39,477 bases of DNA from a bacterium (GTDB lineage: Bacteria; Planctomycetota; Planctomycetia; Planctomycetales; Planctomycetaceae): the NCBI GenBank assembly GCA_016124895.1, contig WGMU01000026.1, forward strand, positions 1 to 39,477, read 5' to 3'. Numbering within the stretch: the first letter of the stretch is position 1; every line of letters begins with the position of its first letter. This document shows, one piece after another, positions 34,180-39,477 of the stretch. The position numbers and the translations under genes are program-made. The notes beneath the pieces are model-generated. The model was given only the letters and a program-made list of their open reading frames with translations. It was not told where the DNA came from and made no database searches.

Positions 34180-36486
34180 ATGCGATTGACATTGAGAACT
34201 CTGCTGGCCTATCTCGACGATATCCTGGAACCCGCTCAGGCGCGCGAGATCGGTGCGAAGATCAGTGAGAGCGGTTACGCGTCTTCGCTGGTGGAGCACA
34301 TTCGCGAGGTGATGCGGCAGCGGCGGCTGGGAGCACCGGATGCGAGCGGTCCGGGAATGGGGCTCGACCCGAACGCGGTGGCTGAATACCTCGACAATAC
34401 GTTGACGCCGGAAGACGTCGCCGATATCGAGAAGGTCTGTCTGGAATCGGATCTGCATCTGGCCGAGGTCGCAGCCTGCCATCAGATCCTGACGATTGTG
34501 CTCGGCGAACCGGTCGACGTTCCGGAGCGGACACGCGAACGGATGTACGTGCTCGGCTCGGTGTCGAGTTCACTGAAAGTCGAAGCGGACGCCAGGTCGA
34601 ATGGCGAAGCGAAGCAGCCGGTTCCTTCTGTCACGTCCTCGCCGCAGCCGAAACCGGAATCTCAGAAGCCGCGTGAGTTTGAAGGCGTCCCTGATTATCT
34701 GCGCCCAACTCCTGTCTGGCGACGCGTTGGTCCGATCGTTGTCGGACTGGTGGTCCTCGGCGTCTGGCTGTTGATGGTCTCCTCTGACCCGTCAATCAAT
34801 CGGTCGACGAAGACACCCAGTTCTGAGAGTGGCGAGCAGGTGGTCGACGCTTCAGGAGCGTCCGGCGACGGCTCGGCTGCGGGGATCGCGGATGGGATTC
34901 TGTCCGGTGCAGGCAACGAAGTCCCCGAGAATTCCAAACCGGAATCCAAGGCCGAGACAGCGGGAGCAGGCAAGCTTCTGGCCTCGACGGGGAAAGCTCC
35001 ATCGATTCGTGACCTGGATGGCTTTGATCCGGCTCCGCCCGCCGATGCGCCGGAAACGGGAACGCCGGCAGCCACTTCAGTGGCGAACGCGAACGCAGCA
35101 GATACGAGTCGAACACCGACCACTCCACCGGTTCCTGAGCCGGCGGCGGTGACCACTCCGGGGCCGACTCCGGCAACGGTCAGTCGCACAACGCAACCGA
35201 CAACCGTGGCAGCGGTGACTCCAGGAACCCGGCTGGCTCCGTCGCCCGACGGAGTGGCACCAGCGCCGGCCACGACGACTGAGAACCCGGCGGCAGCCGT
35301 GTCGTCTCCAGCCGGACCGCAGTTCCAGCCCGCACCGGAAATGCTGTACGCGTCGCGGGATGGCATTTTTCTGTCGCGAACAGAAGACGGCTGGCGAGCG
35401 ATACCGCATCGCGCCGCCTTGCGAGCGGGAGACGCTCTGGCCGCGCCTGAACCATTTGCATCACTGATTGATGTCGCATCACTCGGTTTGACCATCGAAG
35501 CGTTTGGCGGGACGGCGTTCGAGGTCCTCGGTTCCACGGCCGAGAACCAACTGGTTCTGCGAATGACCCAGGGACGGCTGGCATTTCAGAATCGTGCGAT
35601 CACTGATCCCGACAAGCCGGCGACAATCAGTGTGCAGATTGGCGACGAACGATTTCATCTCGTCTTCTCGACGGAGAACTCTGTCTGCGGTCTTGAAGTG
35701 ATGCCGACGGAGCCGCAGAAGTTCGAGCAACCACCGGTTGACGATCAGTACGTCGGCAATCTGTTCGTGGCACGTGGCGCGGTCAATGTGAGCGTGGGAA
35801 AACCCGGTGGACGACTGCTGGCGGCTCCTGCGTGGTTGCCTCTGACGGTGTCCGTACGCAAGCGAATGGAGGAAGCCGGCGAGGACGTGCCGATTCTACC
35901 GGTCCCGGAATGGCTCGATCTGGATGCTGAGCGGCTCACGCCGGCCCAGCGCCGATATGCGACTCGCTTTGAAAAGGAACTCGATCCCGAAGTCCCCATT
36001 CATCTCAGTGTGCCGGCGATCGTTGATTCCAAAGTTCCTGACCTGTCGACGCTGGCCGTCAAATGTCTCGGCGTCACCGGCCTGGCCGAACCGCTCGTTG
36101 AAGCGCTTTCCCGAGTCGAGTTTGTTGAAGCACGCGACGCAGCGGCACAGGCAATCCGTCAGTGGCTGCCTCGCGATCAAGCCAACAAAGTCAAACTGCA
36201 ACACGCCCTGGAGATGAACTTTCCGCCCGAGCAGATTGAACCGATCTATCGGCTGCTGTGGGGCTACGACGAAGCCGATGCGGAAAACGCGGCAACTTCA
36301 CAGATTCTGGTCGACTGGCTGTCGCACGACAGCGAGGTCATCCGACAACTCGCGTTCTTTCACATCTACCGGCTGACCGGGCAGAAGTACGACTATCGTC
36401 CGAATAACCCTGAAGACCAGCGTCGTGCCGCCGTGAAACGCTGGGAGGCGCATCTCAGCAAACACAGCGGCAAGCTGCTGCCGTAA
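34180..36486 (+). CDS. large single-span membrane protein with Pro/Thr/Ala-rich linker (planctomycete hypothetical)
   Basis: 768 residues from ATG 34180 (MRLTLRTLLAYLDDILEPAQ); an in-frame start at 34138 adds an unlikely extension. Residues 1-115 form a helical cytoplasmic region with two similar segments: LLAYLDDILEPAQAREIGAK at 6-25 and VAEYLDNTLTPEDVADIEKV at about 67-86, which suggests an internal duplication. One membrane helix (VGPIVVGLVVLGVWLLMVSS) lies near 182-203. A low-complexity stretch rich in Pro, Thr, Ala and Ser runs to about 400, then a folded extracytoplasmic domain. The layout (cytoplasmic helical domain, one span, linker, outer sensor) is that of anti-sigma or cell-surface signalling proteins, but no zinc-finger or FecR motif is certain. 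Confidence 0.75.
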   Translation: MRLTLRTLLAYLDDILEPAQAREIGAKISESGYASSLVEHIREVMRQRRLGAPDASGPGMGLDPNAVAEYLDNTLTPEDVADIEKVCLESDLHLAEVAACHQILTIVLGEPVDVPERTRERMYVLGSVSSSLKVEADARSNGEAKQPVPSVTSSPQPKPESQKPREFEGVPDYLRPTPVWRRVGPIVVGLVVLGVWLLMVSSDPSINRSTKTPSSESGEQVVDASGASGDGSAAGIADGILSGAGNEVPENSKPESKAETAGAGKLLASTGKAPSIRDLDGFDPAPPADAPETGTPAATSVANANAADTSRTPTTPPVPEPAAVTTPGPTPATVSRTTQPTTVAAVTPGTRLAPSPDGVAPAPATTTENPAAAVSSPAGPQFQPAPEMLYASRDGIFLSRTEDGWRAIPHRAALRAGDALAAPEPFASLIDVASLGLTIEAFGGTAFEVLGSTAENQLVLRMTQGRLAFQNRAITDPDKPATISVQIGDERFHLVFSTENSVCGLEVMPTEPQKFEQPPVDDQYVGNLFVARGAVNVSVGKPGGRLLAAPAWLPLTVSVRKRMEEAGEDVPILPVPEWLDLDAERLTPAQRRYATRFEKELDPEVPIHLSVPAIVDSKVPDLSTLAVKCLGVTGLAEPLVEALSRVEFVEARDAAAQAIRQWLPRDQANKVKLQHALEMNFPPEQIEPIYRLLWGYDEADAENAATSQILVDWLSHDSEVIRQLAFFHIYRLTGQKYDYRPNNPEDQRRAAVKRWEAHLSKHSGKLLP

Positions 36487-37123
36487 ACCGGTGTGCAAGA
36501 TTGCCTGTGCCAGTGGTTTCGGGCAACGTGGACTCACTTGGCCGCGTCGCGTCGTCCGCCAGATGTACGCTGCGAACCCACCGGGCCAGCCTGATCGCTT
36601 TGTAAGAGCGCTCGCTCTCAACCGACCCAATGGAAGCCACGACCAGCCAAATCACACTGCTTCAGCACCGGTGTACGGTTACCGCAACAAAGAATACGGT
36701 CAGCTCTGAATCATCGCGCTTCTTCACCACACACCGACTCATCGGACAATCCAGTATCCCACGATTCGGCGATGAGCCTGAGCCACCGCGTTAGTGTCTG
36801 GCTGGAACCTTTTTTGTGGAAGTGACATTGGCGTTTGTCGAGAAGTCTGGAGCAGCCTGCGGGCGAGCTGTGCGACCGACCTTGCCGGGGTATTTCCGTT
36901 ACACGCTGCCGTCGCATGGCTCGGGCATTCAGAGCAAGTCGCATATTCCCATTATTGAACAGTCAACGACGACGACTGGCAACGCGCCCGAGTGATGCCG
37001 CAGATGATGCCATCTGATGCCGTTTCGCCCCGTATGTCCCCGCACGGCAATCAATGCCCGTCATCGAAAACCCCTGAAAAACGGGCAAAAACGAGCCGCT
37101 GCGAAACTGTACGAAATAGCAAG

Positions 37124-37146
37124 ATGGCCCTGGCGGGACTCGAACC
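37124..37146 (-). other. tRNA 3'-end-like fragment (putative attachment site core)
   Basis: On the minus strand the sequence reads GGTTCGAGTCCCGCCAGGGC followed by CA: a T-loop (TTCGAGT), the 3' strand of a T-stem, an acceptor strand and a terminal CCA. Upstream on that strand there is no matching T-stem 5' half (TCCGG does not pair), no anticodon arm and no 5' acceptor strand, so this is not a functional tRNA. A tRNA 3' end alone is what remains at one end of an element integrated in a tRNA gene. Confidence 0.5.
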
Positions 37147-37219
37147 GGATCCCGTAACCGGCAACGAGGCAACGAGGTTACGTCAATCGGGCGAAATCCA
37201 GCCCGGGATTGATGCCGTA

Positions 37220-37333
37220 GGCGCTGCCATTCCTGCCGATCTGGCCTGGCTGACGACAGTCTGGCCGACGCTGCCGGCTGACGTGCAGGAGTCGATTCTC
37301 ATGATTGCTCGCGATGGAATCGGTGAATTCTGA
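37220..37333 (+). pseudogene. integrase-tail-like fragment
   Basis: The frame encodes DLAWLTTVWPTLPADVQESI followed by LMIARDGIGEF and a stop. The pattern Asp-Leu-x(6-8)-W-P-x-L-P-x-x-(I/V)-x-x-x-I-L is common at the end of planctomycete site-specific integrases, or of the small frames beside them, from memory. No catalytic tyrosine-recombinase motifs occur upstream, so only the tail survives. It follows the tRNA-like segment by 74 bases, consistent with a decayed integrative element. Confidence 0.45.
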
Positions 37334-37708
37334 GGAACACATCGACAGGTCAGCTCAGTGCGTCGATTACCCACTGGGCAGTCGAACTGTTCGTGGAATT
37401 GTCAGTTGGCTGTGGCAGCGGAAAGGTCTCTGCTGTGCGCCCCCGATTGTGTTCTCGACATCATGATATGTGACGGCAAGTGCGCTCATTTCGGCGGATT
37501 CCGTTGTTCGATAGACTCTGAAGCCCAGTCGAGACTTCCCAATTTCGGGGCAATGCTTGCGTACACTTCCCCTGAGGTTCGATTGTGCCGAAGGCACTGG
37601 ATGCTTTCGAGTGGGCCGATCGTGGCGTAGGATGGTTTTTCAGGATGAGTTAGACTCCCAATGTGGGTGAGGGATCGCCCTCCTGATGGAGCCTAGGAGG
37701 CATATGAC

Positions 37709-38218
37709 ATGAATCGACTTCAACTGGCGACTCTGATTTCGTGGGCAGGTGAACGAGGAATTGAGGGACGCAAACGCCTTCAGAAGGTCGTGTTCTTTTT
37801 GCAACAGGCCGGTTGCCCGCTCGATTGCCAGTATACGCTTCACTACTACGGCCCGTACTCTCGTGATGTCGCCGACGCCTGCGATGAGATGGTGACGGCA
37901 AGATTGGTCACCGAAACGGGCGGGCCTCAGAGCGGGGGGGCCTACGCCTACACGCTCGCACCGTGGATTCACGCTGTATTGGCGGATACGCCGAATGCCG
38001 AGATGCAGCCATTTGAACGGCTGGGAAGGGATCTCATCAGCGAGAGCATCTGGTCGCTGGAATTGGGGTCGACAATCCTGTTCTTTTACCGGCAAACCAG
38101 CGACTGGAATCAAGCGTTGGCTAAAGCGTGTGAGTTCAAGAAGGTGCCTGCTGACACCGAAGCCAGTCAAGTGGCGCTGGGACTCGCCCAGCGTGTGGAT
38201 GCAGCGACGCGGAACTAG
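37709..38218 (+). CDS. YwgA-like protein
   Basis: A 169-residue cytoplasmic protein. The N-terminal part LQLATLISWAGERGIEGRKR, followed by LQKVVFFLQQAGCPLDCQYT and LHYYGPYSRDVADACDEM, reads as a winged-helix-type domain. It matches the short YwgA-like family in length (about 165 residues) and in the K-L-Q-K-x-x-(F/Y) and Y-G-P-Y/F-S motifs. AGGAGG at 37695-37700 precedes the start by eight bases. An HD-domain hydrolase gene follows after 15 bases; in Bacillus the homologues ywgA and ywfO are also neighbours, so the pair probably acts together. The function is not known to me. It could regulate or bind the phosphohydrolase. Confidence 0.75.
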   Translation: MNRLQLATLISWAGERGIEGRKRLQKVVFFLQQAGCPLDCQYTLHYYGPYSRDVADACDEMVTARLVTETGGPQSGGAYAYTLAPWIHAVLADTPNAEMQPFERLGRDLISESIWSLELGSTILFFYRQTSDWNQALAKACEFKKVPADTEASQVALGLAQRVDAATRN

Positions 38219-38233
38219 CGGTCAGGGGGCCAG

Positions 38234-39206
38234 GTGTCCGACAAAGTTTTTCGCGATCCGCTTTACAACTACATCTCATTCGACCGAGATCGCGACGAAT
38301 GGCTGCTCAAACTGCTGGACTGCCGGGAAGTGCAGCGGCTGCGTCGGATACACCAACTCGGCGTGAGTAACTTCACGTATCCCGGTGCGGATCACACACG
38401 CCTTGCGCACAGTCTCGGCGTGACGCATCTGATGAAACTCGTACTGGAACATCTCGAACGTACGAACGCCGCCGAGAAGATCAAAGGAGCGCGCCAGGCC
38501 CTTTTGGCCACGGCCCTGCTGCATGATGTTGGGCATGGGCCGTTTTCGCATCTGTTCGAGCCGTGCCTCGGAATCAATCACGAGCAATGGTCGATCGCGG
38601 TAATCAGCGATGAATCCACTCAGGTGCATCAAGTCCTCAGAGACGAGGCCCCTCATCTGCCAAACCACGTTGCCGATCTGATCGACTCTAACAATCAGAA
38701 ATACCCGGCATGGCAACGGGCGCTGATGTCGAGTCAGCTCGACGTAGACCGGCTCGACTATCTGCGGCGCGACAGCTTGTTTACCGGAGCAGGCTACGGT
38801 CATTTCGACTGGCACCGGTTACTGACCACCATCGAATTCTACGATGGAGAGACCGATCTGGTCTGGCCAGAGAAGGCGGCGCTGGCCATTGAGGAATACA
38901 TCTTCGCCAGGTACTACATGTACCAGAACGTCTACCTGCATAAGACCACGCGCGGGTACGAGCAGCTTCTTCAGGCGATGTGGAAACGGGCGAATCAGCT
39001 CCGAAGCGATGGGACCAACATTCAGGCCAACCCCGTGCTTGAACGATTCTGGAAGTACCAGAAGCCCGAACCGGGTTCGATGCCCGTTGCTGACTATCTC
39101 GCCGTCGAGGAGTTCACCGTACTGGATCAAATCCAGCAATGGGTTGGGCACGGCGACAAGTCACTCTCCGATTGTGCAAGACGTTTTCTGGAACGAAACG
39201 GACTAG
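38234..39206 (+). CDS. HD-domain phosphohydrolase (YwfO/dGTPase-like), truncated by an IS
   Basis: GTG 38234 has AGGGGG shortly upstream. The visible part, about 324 residues, starts with VFRDPLYNYISFD and has HD-superfamily metal ligands: H in ADHTRLAHSLGVTHL (near 54), HD in LLHDVGHGPFSHLFE (near 96) and a distal D in SSQLDVDRLDYLRRDS (near 170). This family hydrolyses dNTPs or other nucleotides and is usually about 400-430 residues. At 39207 the sequence becomes the left end of an IS1182-type element. The frame stays open through the IS edge to the window end, so the last 100 or so native residues are missing here and the natural stop is not visible. It is likely inactive or altered; the remainder may lie beyond the IS. 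Confidence 0.85.
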
Positions 39207-39477
39207 GAGTCTGTCCGAGAATCAAAACAGACCTGGATTTTCCGCAGGGAATGCGCTACAGGGTGACGTGGCTGTGGGGGGTATTTCCGGTGGCAGTGGT
39301 GAGGTCAGGGATGAGCAAGACGTTTCGCAAGTGGGCTCCGGATCAGATGTGGCTGTTGCCGCCCTCGCCGCGGGACTGGCTGGAGGACGGGCATCTGGTC
39401 TATTTCCTGCTGGATGTTGTCGGCGAGATGGACCTGGCTCCGTTCTTTGAGCGGTATCGGAACTCGGTGTCCGGCCA
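39207..39477 (+). mobile_element. IS1182-family insertion sequence, left end
   Basis: A terminal-repeat-like GAGTCTGTCCGAGAATC starts at 39207, immediately after CTAG (39203-39206), a palindromic four-base sequence that could be the target. A transposase start follows at 39311. The element continues past the window, so its right end and target duplication cannot be checked. Confidence 0.75.
39311..39477 (+). CDS. IS1182-family transposase, N-terminal part (3' end outside window)
   Basis: MSKTFRKWAPDQMWLLPPSP followed by RDWLEDGHLVYFLLDVVGEM and DLAPFFERYRNSVSG is the conserved N-terminus of IS1182-family transposases, where the P-D-Q-x-x-L-L-P-P-S and L-(V/A)-x-F-(V/L)-x-D motifs precede the DDE catalytic core. 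Fifty-five residues are visible and none are broken. It is in the same frame as the interrupted HD gene, with no stop between them, so read-through could produce a fusion. The ATG at 39311 has AGG shortly upstream. Confidence 0.88.
   Translation, partial: MSKTFRKWAPDQMWLLPPSPRDWLEDGHLVYFLLDVVGEMDLAPFFERYRNSVSG

Larger units (their letters stand above)
36487..37708. other. 1.2 kb without an intact gene; degraded integrative-element debris
   Basis: The short open frames here have no recognisable products. Two remnants stand out and are listed separately: a tRNA 3'-end-like sequence at 37124-37146 and an integrase-tail-like fragment ending at 37333. A weak palindrome AGAGCGCTCGCTCT lies near 36606. 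The rest, including 36640-37110 and 37340-37690, shows nothing I can name. Confidence 0.55.

Noticed and set aside
34695-35537. A 280-codon minus-strand frame rich in Gly, Ala and Ser
   Set aside because: It is the antisense shadow of the Pro/Thr/Ala-rich linker of the 34180-36486 gene.
36711-36944. 77-codon minus-strand frame in the gene-free region
   Set aside because: There is no ribosome-binding site or recognisable domain. It may translate a degraded repeat, but I could not define repeat arms.
37119-37200. A complete tRNA gene on the minus strand
   Set aside because: Only the 3' end (T-loop, acceptor, CCA) is convincing. The T-stem 5' half does not pair and no anticodon arm or 5' acceptor partner is present within about 100 bases.

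Overview
The window is a chromosomal segment of a high-GC Planctomycetota bacterium, most likely class Planctomycetia. The assignment rests on gene content: a DUF1587/1592/1588/1585 cytochrome-type protein followed by its DUF1552 Tat partner, a TIGR02603-type planctomycete heme domain, two formylglycine sulfatases each paired with a BNR sialidase-like protein, a Ser/Thr kinase with an extracytoplasmic sensor, and several dispersed hairpin repeats. No complete tRNA, rRNA or CRISPR array is present.

Layout. 1-204: right end of an IS3-family element. 214-2687: four tightly packed genes of unknown function, followed by about 400 bases with degenerate direct repeats. 3084-5875: secreted sialidase-like protein and sulfatase. 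6149-7847: an AT-richer two-gene cassette, a four-helix membrane protein overlapping a DGQHR-domain protein. This is the best candidate for an undescribed (possibly defence) system. 7952-13883, minus strand: sulfatase, sialidase-like protein and a giant PQQ-dehydrogenase-like/multi-heme fusion, apparently one operon. 14211-17542: desaturase, MetX-like alpha/beta hydrolase and type III glutamine-synthetase-like ligase, an unusual operon that looks biosynthetic. 17662-21835: SMP-30 lactonase, SGNH hydrolase and a TIM-barrel glycosidase-like protein, all exported. 22090-27405: small Cys-rich protein, then the DUF1592-type and DUF1552 pair. 27652-32288: kinase fused to a Leu/Ile/Val-binding-protein-like sensor, then an OPT-family transporter.

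32289-39477 is a scrap-yard with live genes between debris. An ApaLI-like restriction endonuclease is cut off and joined to the 3' end of an ISAs1-family element. Then come a terminator, cysC, and a large membrane-anchored planctomycete protein. A 1.2 kb gene-free stretch follows, carrying a tRNA 3'-end-like segment and an integrase-tail-like fragment. Last is a YwgA/YwfO-like pair whose HD gene is broken by an IS1182-type element running off the window.

Functionally, much of 3-32 kb concerns turnover of sulfated and complex carbohydrates outside the cytoplasm (sulfatases, sialidase-like proteins, lactonase, esterase, glycosidase, periplasmic heme oxidoreductases). Accessory and mobile material is interleaved. 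Intergenic spaces carry at least four types of GTAG-headed or long hairpin repeats resembling REP/BIME elements.
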